The translations under genes were made by a program, and so were the position numbers. Shown here piece after piece: positions 8,394 through 17,147 of a stretch of 64,000 bases of DNA; positions within the stretch are counted from its first letter, which is position 1, and each line of letters opens with the position of its first letter. The notes beneath the pieces are model-generated. The model was not told the origin of the DNA. It worked only from the letters and a program-made list of their open reading frames with translations, and ran no database searches. Source of the DNA: Sulfurospirillum sp. (GTDB taxonomy: Bacteria; Campylobacterota; Campylobacteria; Campylobacterales; Sulfurospirillaceae); contig JADGDR010000001.1 of the NCBI GenBank assembly GCA_016744795.1, positions 1-64,000 of the forward strand, in the 5' to 3' direction.

Positions 8394-10919
8394 ATGGAAT
8401 TAAAATATAAAATAGAAGAGTTAATAAGTGAAAATGCTGATGACTTTAAGATATCAAAACTTATTAAAGAACATATAAAAAACTACCTAAATTCTCTTGA
8501 TGAAATATTTACTCAAAACCAAGGTAAAGATTTTTTAGTAAAACATACTAAAAAAATAGACCAATTTTTAATTCTCATATACAAATATAGTATACGAAAA
8601 TTCTTTGGTGATTATCTTCCTTTTAGAAATCAAATTCCTATCACACTCACGGCCATGGGTAGTTTTGGTCGTGAAGAGCTTTGTGTCTACTCTGATATAG
8701 ACTTGATGATAGTATACAAAAACATAGAGGGTTATAACCTAGAACCAATCATAGAATCTATGCTTTATCTTGCTTGGGATGCTGGTTTAAAATTAGGTCA
8801 TCGTGTACATAAAATAGATGAGCTTTTTAAAGCAAGTAATAGTGATTTGACTATTAAAACTGCAATGCTTGAATCTAGATACCTTTGTGGATCTAATTTT
8901 TTATGGATGGAAATTGGGAAAGAGCTTAATAAAATTGCAAAATATAATCTTCCTGAGTTTGCAAGAGAAGTTATAAAAGTATATAAAAAAAGAAGAGTAG
9001 AAAATCCTATCAAAATGGAACCAGATATAAAAAATGGAGTAGGAGGTCTAAGAGCTTCTCATACTGTTAGGTGGCTCAGTCGTGCTATATTAAATCGAGA
9101 AAAAGTAAAAGACTTAGTTCCTACACATATCAGTGAAAAAGAGTTCAAAGAGTATAGAATTGCGCTAGAGTTTTTATATAGAGTACGCTCCGCTCTTCAT
9201 CTGAGTGCTAAGAAAAAACAAGATACTCTGAATCTAGAATATATTCCAGATATAGCCAAGAAACTTGGTTTTGTCGATAAAAAACTTATAAATGCACAAA
9301 TGCAACTATGTAAAAAAACCTTTTCAGCTATCCATACCATAGACATAACTTGCCAAATATTTTTAAAAAAGCTAGTCACTCCTTACTTTTTTAAACTCTC
9401 TTCCATATCAGAGTTAAGACAACATAGAATTGAAAGTGGAGTTTACCAAACAGGAAATTTAATAGTTGCCAAAAGAGAGAAAAATCCTGACTCTTTATAT
9501 CATGTAGTAACCCAACTCTCAAAAATTGATGAAAAAAATATAGAATTTGATATAAGTTATGTTGATTATATAAGAAAAGCAAGTTTCACCAAATATAACT
9601 CAGATAAACTCTATAAAGAAGTTAAAAAAATGTTTTTCAATAAGTATACCTACCAATCATTTTTAGCTCTATATAATGCGAACTTATTAGAACAACTTGT
9701 TAAACCATTTGCTCATATAAAACACCAAGCACAGTTTGATGGTTACCACCAATACCCAGTAGATAAACACTCTTTACTTAGTCTTTGCCATCTTGAAAAT
9801 ATACAAGAACCTTTTATACAAGCTCTATATGATGATCTTTGTGGAGAAGGTAAAGCACTTATTAAACTTGTTGTTTTTCTTCATGACATAGGAAAAGGTA
9901 GACGAGGTAACCATAATGAAGTTGGAGCAAAGATATTTAGAGCATATGCAACTAAACTTGGATTTAGTAGTGAGGCTATTCATGTAGGTAGTGTTCTTAT
10001 TAAATACCATACTTTAATGAGCAATACAGCAATAAGAGAAGATATATATAGTGAAGATATAGTTCTTGCTTTTACTACAAAACTTGAAGATCCAAAAATC
10101 TTAAAACTTCTGTACATACTAACTTATAGCGATACAAAATCAGTTGGAGAAAATATATATAGTGGATTTACAGCTAAATTGTTAAGAGAGTTGTATAATC
10201 TATCGAATGAAATGTTTGATAAAAAAGAGCTTATAGGAGAGACAAAAAGACGACTTAAAAAAGAGGCTTCACTAAAAAGGAATGAAGAGTTTAAAGCTCT
10301 CTCAAAAATGCTCCAAAAAAAAATCCTATCTATCTCATCGAACTACTTTTTTATAAAACACAAACCGCATGATATAGTCAAAATTGCTACTATCGCAAAA
10401 AAAGCAAATCCTTATGAGTTTAAAATAGAAAATGAATCTCATTTAAGTATCTCTATTATTAAATCAGAAGAATTAAATATAGGTTATCTTTTAGGCAAAC
10501 TTGGCTTTTTAGATTTGCTAAATATGGAAATATTTAAACTATACGATAATAAAAAGTACTTTAAAATAGATTTTCATGAGAGAATTGAATCAGATGACAT
10601 CACTCCAATTAAACTACTTATAAAACAGAGTTTTGATATGAGTAAATCTACAACACTTTGCAAACCTATTATAAAGCCAAATGAGATAGAGATGGATTGT
10701 GAACATGCAAAAACTATTGTGAAACTAAGTGTAAATACCAAAAACCAAAAAGGTTTAATGGCTTATATGATGAGTATCTTTGATGATGAGGGAATAGAAG
10801 TATCAACTGCAAAGATTCAGACTATAAAAAACCGTGCAAGAAATCTATTTTTAATCGAAAAAAAGATAGACTTATGTGATAATAAAGATAAAATTTTAGA
10901 ATTATTTATAACAAGGTAG
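8394..10919 (+). CDS. glnD: [Protein-PII] uridylyltransferase / uridylyl-removing enzyme
   Basis: An 841-aa GlnD-type protein with the usual order. The nucleotidyltransferase motif GSFGREELCVYSDIDLM is near residues 88-104 (Gly-Ser plus the Asp-x-Asp pair). A central HD hydrolase domain has FLHDIGKGRRGNHNEVG at about 497-513. The C-terminal part ends in ACT-like sequence (VKLSVNTKNQKGLMAYMMSI). GlnD senses glutamine and adds or removes UMP on PII, controlling nitrogen assimilation. It is followed after 6 bases by glmS, a glutamine-consuming enzyme, so glutamine status and use are coupled in one transcript. Confidence 0.9.
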   Translation: MELKYKIEELISENADDFKISKLIKEHIKNYLNSLDEIFTQNQGKDFLVKHTKKIDQFLILIYKYSIRKFFGDYLPFRNQIPITLTAMGSFGREELCVYSDIDLMIVYKNIEGYNLEPIIESMLYLAWDAGLKLGHRVHKIDELFKASNSDLTIKTAMLESRYLCGSNFLWMEIGKELNKIAKYNLPEFAREVIKVYKKRRVENPIKMEPDIKNGVGGLRASHTVRWLSRAILNREKVKDLVPTHISEKEFKEYRIALEFLYRVRSALHLSAKKKQDTLNLEYIPDIAKKLGFVDKKLINAQMQLCKKTFSAIHTIDITCQIFLKKLVTPYFFKLSSISELRQHRIESGVYQTGNLIVAKREKNPDSLYHVVTQLSKIDEKNIEFDISYVDYIRKASFTKYNSDKLYKEVKKMFFNKYTYQSFLALYNANLLEQLVKPFAHIKHQAQFDGYHQYPVDKHSLLSLCHLENIQEPFIQALYDDLCGEGKALIKLVVFLHDIGKGRRGNHNEVGAKIFRAYATKLGFSSEAIHVGSVLIKYHTLMSNTAIREDIYSEDIVLAFTTKLEDPKILKLLYILTYSDTKSVGENIYSGFTAKLLRELYNLSNEMFDKKELIGETKRRLKKEASLKRNEEFKALSKMLQKKILSISSNYFFIKHKPHDIVKIATIAKKANPYEFKIENESHLSISIIKSEELNIGYLLGKLGFLDLLNMEIFKLYDNKKYFKIDFHERIESDDITPIKLLIKQSFDMSKSTTLCKPIIKPNEIEMDCEHAKTIVKLSVNTKNQKGLMAYMMSIFDDEGIEVSTAKIQTIKNRARNLFLIEKKIDLCDNKDKILELFITR

Positions 10920-10925
10920 ATATAT

Positions 10926-12737
10926 ATGTGCGGAATTGTAGGCTATATTGGCGATAATGAAAAAAAAGAGTTCCTTTTAAATGGTTTAAAAGAGTTAGAA
11001 TATAGAGGATATGACAGTGCTGGAATTGCAGTACTTAAAGACGGACATATATCTTCATATAGAGCTTTAGGAAAACTAGAAAACTTAGTACACAAAACAG
11101 CTTCATTTTCAAGCGATGGTTTTGGATTAGGCATGGGGCATACAAGATGGGCGACACATGGAAAACCAACAGAAGTAAATGCTCACCCACATCGTGGTGA
11201 ATTTTCTTATGTAATACACAATGGTATCATTGAAAATTATAAAGAGATTAAAGAGAATCTTCAAGCAGATGGAATTACTTTTTTATCTCAAACAGATTCA
11301 GAAGTGATAGTTCATAAGTTTGAAAAATTTATTCGTGAAGGCTTAAATGCACAAGAGGCTTTTAAAAGCACTATAAATATGCTTCAAGGTGCCTATGCGA
11401 TCTTACTTATTACTAAAGATGAACCAGAAACTATCTTTTTTGCTAAAAATGCAGTTCCACTTATACTTGGTCAAAATGCGAATGGCGAAAAGTTTATGAG
11501 CTCGTCTGACTCTCCTCTTATTGGATATGCAACTGAAGTTGTATATCTTGAAGATGGTGAATATGGATGGATTAAAAAAGATGAAATATCTCTTTTTATA
11601 GATGAATCACCAATCATACCTATTTTTCAAACTCTTGGGCGAGATAAAATATATGCTCAAAAAGATGGATTTCGATTTTTCATGGAAAAAGAAATTTATG
11701 AACAATCAACAGTAGTAAGTGAAACTCTTATGGGCAGAGTAAATGATGAAAATATAGAACTTGATGAATTAAAAGAGATAGATTTCAGTAACATTGATTC
11801 CATTAAAATTTGTGCTTGTGGTACAAGTTACCATTCTGGACTTGCTGCAACCTACCTTTTTGAAAGACTAAGCAAAATAAGATGCTCCATTGAAATAGCA
11901 AGTGAATTTAGATATAAAAAACCACTTTTAGATAAACGCACATTGTTTATTGTAATCAGTCAAAGTGGAGAGACAGCAGATACTCTTGAAGCTCTAAAAA
12001 TGGCAAAAAAAGCAGGTATGCAAACACTTGCAATTTGTAATGTAGACAACTCTTCTATCGTCAGACTCTCTAATGCAACTTTGCTTACTAGAGCTGGTAT
12101 TGAAAAAGGAGTGGCTAGTACAAAAGCATTTGCCACACAAATGGTAACTCTATGGCTTCTAGCACTCTATCTTGGTCAACATAGAAAAACTATAAATAAC
12201 GAAACAATGCAAAATGAAATCAAAGCACTATTGCATACTCCTTCAGTCTTACATGTAAACGACAATACACACGAAAAAATTAGACGACTTTCAAAAAGAT
12301 ATCTCCATGGTCATGGTTTCTTTTTTATAGGGCGAGATATATTCTTTCCTCTTGCACTTGAGGGTGCTTTAAAACTCAAAGAAATAAGCTATCTTCATGC
12401 TGAGGGTTATCCCTCTGGAGAGATGAAACATGGTCCAATTGCCTTAGCTGATAGTGAACTTTTTACAGTTGCACTTATGCCTCAAAATATGCTTTATGAT
12501 AAAACAAAAAGTAATGTAGAAGAGTTAAGTGCAAGAGATGCAACCATATTAGTTATTAGCCCAAAAGAGTTTGACTTGGCTGATGATTTTATAAAAACAT
12601 CAAATCAATCTCATCCTATGAACGAATTTTTTGAAATGATGATAATCACACAAATATTTGCACTTGAAATTGCAGTAAGATTAGGCAATGATGTAGATAT
12701 GCCAAGAAACCTTGCAAAGTCTGTTACTGTTGAGTAA
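10926..12737 (+). CDS. glmS: Glutamine-fructose-6-phosphate aminotransferase (isomerizing)
   Basis: A 603-aa GlmS. Met is followed at once by the Cys nucleophile of the class II amidotransferase (MCGIVGYIG), with RGYDSAG and the GHTRWATHGKPT stretch. The C-terminal half has two SIS sugar isomerase domains: ISQSGETADT (about residues 347-356) with CNVDNSS, and EGYPSGEMKHGPIAL (about 497-511), ending PRNLAKSVTVE as the family does. It makes glucosamine-6-phosphate, the first step toward peptidoglycan and LPS amino sugars. No glmS ribozyme is expected or possible in the 6-base gap to glnD. Confidence 0.96.
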   Translation: MCGIVGYIGDNEKKEFLLNGLKELEYRGYDSAGIAVLKDGHISSYRALGKLENLVHKTASFSSDGFGLGMGHTRWATHGKPTEVNAHPHRGEFSYVIHNGIIENYKEIKENLQADGITFLSQTDSEVIVHKFEKFIREGLNAQEAFKSTINMLQGAYAILLITKDEPETIFFAKNAVPLILGQNANGEKFMSSSDSPLIGYATEVVYLEDGEYGWIKKDEISLFIDESPIIPIFQTLGRDKIYAQKDGFRFFMEKEIYEQSTVVSETLMGRVNDENIELDELKEIDFSNIDSIKICACGTSYHSGLAATYLFERLSKIRCSIEIASEFRYKKPLLDKRTLFIVISQSGETADTLEALKMAKKAGMQTLAICNVDNSSIVRLSNATLLTRAGIEKGVASTKAFATQMVTLWLLALYLGQHRKTINNETMQNEIKALLHTPSVLHVNDNTHEKIRRLSKRYLHGHGFFFIGRDIFFPLALEGALKLKEISYLHAEGYPSGEMKHGPIALADSELFTVALMPQNMLYDKTKSNVEELSARDATILVISPKEFDLADDFIKTSNQSHPMNEFFEMMIITQIFALEIAVRLGNDVDMPRNLAKSVTVE

Positions 12738-13206
12738 ATACTTTTTTTTAGTCCTTATTCTTATTTTTTATGGATGTGAAAAAGAGCAAGTAGAAACTAC
12801 TAAAACTTTACATGTAAAGCCAAAACCAAAAGCTTTACATGTAAAAGATATCAAAGCTGAATTAAGTAAAATTCATACTACAGCTTACTTAGAAAAGTAC
12901 ATAGTAAAAATCATAAACGAAGGCTCAAAGCAAAACCTTGGATTTGCAACTAAAACTATGGATGCAAACATGGCTCATGAAATGGATGCTAAAAATATAG
13001 CTCGTTACATAATAACCCTACGTGGTGAAAAAAGCAGTGATGATGAGTCTGCAAAAAAAGCTCAAATTTTTTACACAAGCAACTGTGGCGGTTGCCATGG
13101 GAATGATGGAAAAGGATTAAATAAAACTTTTCCAGACTTAAGAATAAAAAATCTCCTAGGTATAGAGTTAAGAGAAGAATTTTTAAAAAGTAAACTTAGA
13201 GATTAA
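12712..13206 (+). CDS. Small c-type cytochrome lipoprotein
   Basis: The N-terminus is a lipoprotein signal (hydrophobic run ending LIFYGC), so the protein is exported and lipidated. One heme site, CGGCHG, lies near residue 124. The order is odd: the part before it (YLEKYIVKIINEGSKQ...MDANM...IARYI) resembles the C-terminal half of a class I cytochrome c including a Met ligand, while only about 35 residues follow the CXXCH. The ORF start is TTG at 12712; an in-frame TTG at 12730 that overlaps the glmS stop is more likely, because the signal peptide begins there. Just after the lipid Cys are two TTTACATGTAAA palindromes 27 bases apart, read as L-H-V-K twice. The 3-prime end overlaps mltC by 11 bases, convergently. 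Confidence 0.7.
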   Translation: MQSLLLLSKYFFLVLILIFYGCEKEQVETTKTLHVKPKPKALHVKDIKAELSKIHTTAYLEKYIVKIINEGSKQNLGFATKTMDANMAHEMDAKNIARYIITLRGEKSSDDESAKKAQIFYTSNCGGCHGNDGKGLNKTFPDLRIKNLLGIELREEFLKSKLRD

Positions 13207-14344
13207 CAAAATCTTTTTTATATGTAACTACTTTTTTTAGGTAACGTCTAGTCTCTTTATACGGTAAATTCGAACGCAGATGGCTATAAACCTCTGATGG
13301 TTTTTTAGAATTTATAATGCTCTTCGCTTTAACCCTATTTTTACTAAATGTCTTTAATACATTACCACTTCCTGTGTTATATGCACTTATAACACAATAC
13401 TCTCTTGAAATTGGATTGTTTATCCCTGCTAAATACTTTTTAGCTATTATTCTGATATATGCCGAACCTAATTCAATATTGTTCTTTGCATTAAAAAGAT
13501 ATGATTTTGATGGTGTCCAAGTTCTGCCTTTGGCTTCTTTATATGCATCTCGTCCAGCACTCTTTGGAACTATTTGCATAAGCCCATACGCTCCTGCATT
13601 ACTCACTGCAAACTGATTGAAGTTACTCTCTGTTTTGATTATGGAATAGATTAAATTTTCACTTAATCCAAATTTTTTAGCATATTTTTTAACATAAGGT
13701 TTAAACTTTGCAACTCTTACACTTGTGTGATCTTTTACCATAGGTATAGTTACAAAATAAACTTTTTCTGTTTTATTGCCATTTTTAATAGTTTTTGTTT
13801 TATAGTTTTTTTTCAACAATACATCTGCATATCTATTGGCTCGCCAAGAGTAACGTATGTTTTTGTTTTGATCATCTTTAACTTCACCTAAAAGGTATGG
13901 AGTGCTTCCAAGTTTTATCTCTCCTGCACTAAATAAATCCGCACCTCTAGGATCACTTGGTAAAAGAAGAGTAGTAACAATCGCATTTTTAAGACTTTTT
14001 TTACTGTCTAACGACTCAACTCTAATCATGCCTTTATCAAAATCTACAAGAGCCCTAGACTTAAAGTTTTGCATATACTTTACATACTCTTTTTTATTTG
14101 GCACTTTTACATTCTCATCACCCCATTGTTTTGAGATGTTTTGTGTAAAATGTGACAAAAACTTCAAATCTTTTGAGAGTCTCTTTGGATTTGCTGCATA
14201 TTGTATAGATTTGTTTCGAGCAAATCCCTCAAAAGCCACTGTTGGGTTACGACTAATTGCAGCAGTTGCAAGAGATTGGTAATCACTTACGGTACAACCG
14301 CAAAGTAAAAATAGTGTACATGTAAAAAATATATATTGTTTCAT
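13196..14344 (-). CDS. mltC: Membrane-bound lytic murein transglycosylase C
   Basis: A 382-aa lipoprotein (signal ending LLCGC) with a 180-residue MltC-specific N-terminal domain and a C-terminal SLT lysozyme-like domain. The catalytic Glu is in IKTESNFNQFAVSNAGAYG (about residue 248), followed by LMQIVP and the later ISAYNTGSGNV. It cleaves peptidoglycan glycan strands to 1,6-anhydro products at the outer membrane inner face. Transcribed convergently to the cytochrome lipoprotein with an 11-base overlap. Confidence 0.9.
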   Translation of the reverse strand: MKQYIFFTCTLFLLCGCTVSDYQSLATAAISRNPTVAFEGFARNKSIQYAANPKRLSKDLKFLSHFTQNISKQWGDENVKVPNKKEYVKYMQNFKSRALVDFDKGMIRVESLDSKKSLKNAIVTTLLLPSDPRGADLFSAGEIKLGSTPYLLGEVKDDQNKNIRYSWRANRYADVLLKKNYKTKTIKNGNKTEKVYFVTIPMVKDHTSVRVAKFKPYVKKYAKKFGLSENLIYSIIKTESNFNQFAVSNAGAYGLMQIVPKSAGRDAYKEAKGRTWTPSKSYLFNAKNNIELGSAYIRIIAKKYLAGINNPISREYCVISAYNTGSGNVLKTFSKNRVKAKSIINSKKPSEVYSHLRSNLPYKETRRYLKKVVTYKKDFVNL

Positions 14345-14436
14345 GATGGCATTGTACTAAAATACTCTTATGTAAAAATTTATATATAGACGATTAACTT
14401 ATTTTTAGTAAAACTGTCCTTTATAAATTTATAATA

Positions 14437-14472
14437 TTGGTACTTGTATTAAGTACAGTTCAATGCTATACT
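14437..14472 (+). promoter_or_regulatory. Promoter with shared MocR-type element (AhpD-like gene)
   Basis: The 36-base stretch beginning TTGGTACTTG and ending TATACT has TTGTAT and TATACT at exactly 17-base spacing, a sigma-70 layout. 27 of its 36 bases match the element before the HD-hydrolase gene at 16451, without gaps. It also contains the inverted repeat GTACTT-N5-AAGTAC. The MocR regulator encoded between the two promoters is the obvious candidate to bind it. Confidence 0.65.
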
Positions 14473-14501
14473 TCACAAATCAAAAAAAATAAGGAAATAA
14501 A

Positions 14502-15014
14502 ATGATAGATGAAAAAAAGTCACTTGCAATGTTGGAAGGTTTTGAATCACATTACGATTATGATGCTAGCTATATGAGAGGTATGCTAAAAAATAACCCA
14601 AAAGCATATGCAACGTTTGAAGCATTCTTGCCAATGTCAGTATATATAGATAAATCTCCAAATGATGCAATATTTGTTGCTAGATTAATCGCAATGAAAA
14701 ACGAAGATTGTGGAGCTTGTTTAGAACTTAATATTAAAATGGCAAAAGAAGCTGGAGTAAATACTGATATTATTAAAGATGTTCTTTTTAATGAAGGAAA
14801 AAGTTTAAGTGATGAGCTTAAAACTGTTTATGATTTTAGCTTAAAAGTTAGCAAACAAGAAACAATAGAAAATGAATTATATGAAAAAATAAATTCTTTA
14901 TATACACAAGATATCATAGTTGAACTTGCACTTGCAATTGCTGCTACTAAAGTTTTCCCTAGTGTTAAAAGAGTGCTTAATGTAATTCGTAGTTGTTCAA
15001 ACATAAAAGTTTAG
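14502..15014 (+). CDS. AhpD-like / carboxymuconolactone decarboxylase family protein
   Basis: A 170-aa helical protein of the AhpD-like superfamily. The core motif is NEDCGACLELN (about residues 67-77), giving a CXXC pair preceded by an acidic residue; the His that follows the CXXC in true AhpD is Asn here, so classic peroxidase-partner chemistry is uncertain. A good AAGGA Shine-Dalgarno precedes the ATG. It has its own promoter that closely matches the one upstream of the HD-hydrolase gene, with the MocR regulator gene lying between the two. I infer that all three belong to one regulon. Confidence 0.75.
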   Translation: MIDEKKSLAMLEGFESHYDYDASYMRGMLKNNPKAYATFEAFLPMSVYIDKSPNDAIFVARLIAMKNEDCGACLELNIKMAKEAGVNTDIIKDVLFNEGKSLSDELKTVYDFSLKVSKQETIENELYEKINSLYTQDIIVELALAIAATKVFPSVKRVLNVIRSCSNIKV

Positions 15015-15045
15015 TAAAATACTTAAGAAGTAGAGAATAAATTAT

Positions 15046-16425
15046 CTACTTCTTAATACTTTGCATCCATATCTTCGAAAAAATACTAATAGCTTTGGGT
15101 ATTTCAATTTCTTTTAAACCTCCAAATCCCAATGTTATAGCATTCCACTCATCTCCAACGAATTTTTTTGCAAAATAAAGTTTTATTTTATTTTTTAAGG
15201 CTAACTCTTTTAATAACTTCCAATCAAATGGGACTATTGGGTTTATTAAAATTGCTAAACCCCCTCCTTTACTCTCAATTTTCATAGTATCTCCAAGTTT
15301 TTCAATAAGTAGTTTTTCCATTAAATTATGTTTTTTACGGTTCAAAGTTCTAATCTTACGCAAATGTCTTTCCCAATGTCCTTCTTTCATAAAATATTCT
15401 AAGGTTTTTTGTGTCATTAAAGATACCTTTGGAATATCAAACTCAAAACTCTTTTCATATAGGGGTAAAAGATGCTTTGCTAAAACAATGTAACTTACTC
15501 TAATAGCAGGTGAAAGAGATTTTGAAAAAGTTCCTAAAAATATAACTCTATCATTAGCGTCCAATCCTTGAAGTGAAGGAATTGGTCTACTTGTATATCT
15601 TAATTCACTATCATAATCATCTTCAATAATTAAAGCATTTTCTTCTTTTGCCCAATCTAAAAGTTTTTGACGATTAGCTATTGGCATTGCCACACCTGTT
15701 GGATACTGGTGAGCTGGAGTAATATAGACTATTTTAACATTTGAACTTTTTAAACTTTCTATATTTAGTCCATTTTCATCAACATTAATTTTTTTAATTT
15801 TATAATTATAACTATCAAAAACTTTTAAGGCGTAATGATAACCAGGATGTTCAATAGCAAAAGTTGAATAATCTTGTTTTAAAATATTTGCTAATAAAGC
15901 CATTGAATTTGCAAAACCATCGTAAATGATGATTTGACTTGCTTGACATTTAACTCCACGATAATCGTTAAGGTATTTTGCAATTTCAACTCTTAATTCA
16001 AATTCACCTTGTCCACAAGAGTAACTACCAAAATCTAAAGAAGAATCAATGACCTTATTAAAAATTCTTTTCCATATTTTTAAGGGGAAAGAACCTTTTT
16101 CAAGTCTTACTGGAAAAAAATCATATAAATAATCTTCTTCATCTTTATTATCACCAAGATTTAAACCTTCAATTTTACTATAATCAATATTTAAGGTATC
16201 CATAACCTTATATCCACTTTGAGGATAACTCTCAATGTAACCCTCAACCACTAATTGGCTATAGGCAGATTTTACTGTATTTTTACTCAAATTATATAAA
16301 GATGCTGTTTTCCTTGTTGAAGGAAGTTTATCCCCTAATTTATAATTTTTTATAATATCTTTTTTAATTTCATTATAAAGTTGAATATGTAGGGGAGTTT
16401 TGCTATTTGCATCAATTACAAACAT
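15046..16425 (-). CDS. MocR-type regulator (GntR helix-turn-helix fused to aminotransferase domain)
   Basis: 459 aa. Residues 10-72 form a GntR winged helix (LHIQLYNEIKKDII...LPSTRKTASLYNLSKNTV). Residues from about 100 on are a fold-type I aminotransferase domain with AHQYPTGVAMP, the Asp of IEDDYDSELRY and the PLP lysine in LGTFSKSLSPAIR (about residue 303). MocR proteins sense PLP or an amino-group ligand and often control vitamin B6, taurine or GABA genes. Here neighbours are an AhpD-like protein and an HD hydrolase whose promoters share a sequence element, so this is probably a local regulator of those two genes. The ligand cannot be told. Confidence 0.88.
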   Translation of the reverse strand: MFVIDANSKTPLHIQLYNEIKKDIIKNYKLGDKLPSTRKTASLYNLSKNTVKSAYSQLVVEGYIESYPQSGYKVMDTLNIDYSKIEGLNLGDNKDEEDYLYDFFPVRLEKGSFPLKIWKRIFNKVIDSSLDFGSYSCGQGEFELRVEIAKYLNDYRGVKCQASQIIIYDGFANSMALLANILKQDYSTFAIEHPGYHYALKVFDSYNYKIKKINVDENGLNIESLKSSNVKIVYITPAHQYPTGVAMPIANRQKLLDWAKEENALIIEDDYDSELRYTSRPIPSLQGLDANDRVIFLGTFSKSLSPAIRVSYIVLAKHLLPLYEKSFEFDIPKVSLMTQKTLEYFMKEGHWERHLRKIRTLNRKKHNLMEKLLIEKLGDTMKIESKGGGLAILINPIVPFDWKLLKELALKNKIKLYFAKKFVGDEWNAITLGFGGLKEIEIPKAISIFSKIWMQSIKK

Positions 16426-16450
16426 AACTGTCCTTAATAAATTATTTTTA

Positions 16451-16486
16451 TTGGTGCTTGATGAAAGACCAATTCAATGTTATACT
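16451..16486 (+). promoter_or_regulatory. Promoter with shared MocR-type element (HD hydrolase gene)
   Basis: TTGATG and TATACT are 17 bases apart, with the inverted repeat ATTGGT-N12-ACCAAT laid over the -35 region. The whole stretch aligns without gaps to the promoter at 14437. It lies in the gap between the divergent MocR regulator and HD-hydrolase genes, so it could serve both autoregulation and target control. Confidence 0.65.
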
Positions 16487-16514
16487 AGCGTATTATGTTT
16501 AAATAAGGTAAAAG

Positions 16515-17087
16515 ATGGAAAACACACTTAAAAAAATTGAATTTATATTAGAATTAGAAAAATTAAAAACAGTATTAAGAAGAAACAAGCCAATTGGACT
16601 TGATCGTTTTGAAAATTCAGCTGAACATAGTTGGCATGTTTCTCTTTTAGTTATGATTTTAGCAGAAGATTCTCAAATTAAAATTGATACCCATAAAGTT
16701 ATGAAAATGATGCTTTTACATGATATTGTAGAAATTGACGCTGGTGATGTTCTTGTTTATGATACAAAAGGAAGACAAAAAGCTCAAGAAAAAGAGATAA
16801 AAGCTGCAAAACGAATTTTTGGATTACTTCCAATAAATTTAGAAAAAGAGTTTACAGATATTTGGAAAGAGTTTGAAAGTGAAAAAACTATTGAATCTAA
16901 ATTTGCAAAAGCACTTGATAGAGTGATTCCTGTACTTCAAAATATTAATAATAATGGACAAAGTTGGATTGAAAATAGTGTTAGTTTAGAACAAGTTCTA
17001 AATAAAAGTAAGGTAATACAAAATGCTAGTCCACTACTTTGGAAACACATTAAAGAAAAACTAGAAAACGCCACTTTTTGGAAATAA
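16515..17087 (+). CDS. HD-domain hydrolase (YfbR/HDDC2-like 5-prime-nucleotidase family)
   Basis: 190 aa with metal-binding HD residues in order: RFENSAEHSWHVS (His about 38), LLHDIVEIDAGD (His-Asp about 76-77) and a late Asp in KALDRVIPVL. This matches the YfbR/HDDC2 group, which dephosphorylates deoxynucleoside monophosphates. It is divergent from the MocR regulator and carries the same promoter element as the AhpD-like gene. Function as a nucleotidase is by family; the link to the MocR ligand is unknown. Confidence 0.8.
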   Translation: MENTLKKIEFILELEKLKTVLRRNKPIGLDRFENSAEHSWHVSLLVMILAEDSQIKIDTHKVMKMMLLHDIVEIDAGDVLVYDTKGRQKAQEKEIKAAKRIFGLLPINLEKEFTDIWKEFESEKTIESKFAKALDRVIPVLQNINNNGQSWIENSVSLEQVLNKSKVIQNASPLLWKHIKEKLENATFWK

Positions 17088-17147
17088 TTTTATTATAAAC
17101 ACACTTTAGTCTACAAAATTACACAAAAATTTGGCTAAAATAGAATC

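Noticed and set aside
10890-10926. glmS ribozyme
   Set aside because: Only six bases separate glnD and glmS and the sequence before glmS is coding.
14502-15014. Selenoprotein form of AhpD-like protein
   Set aside because: Both positions of its CXXC are normal Cys codons.
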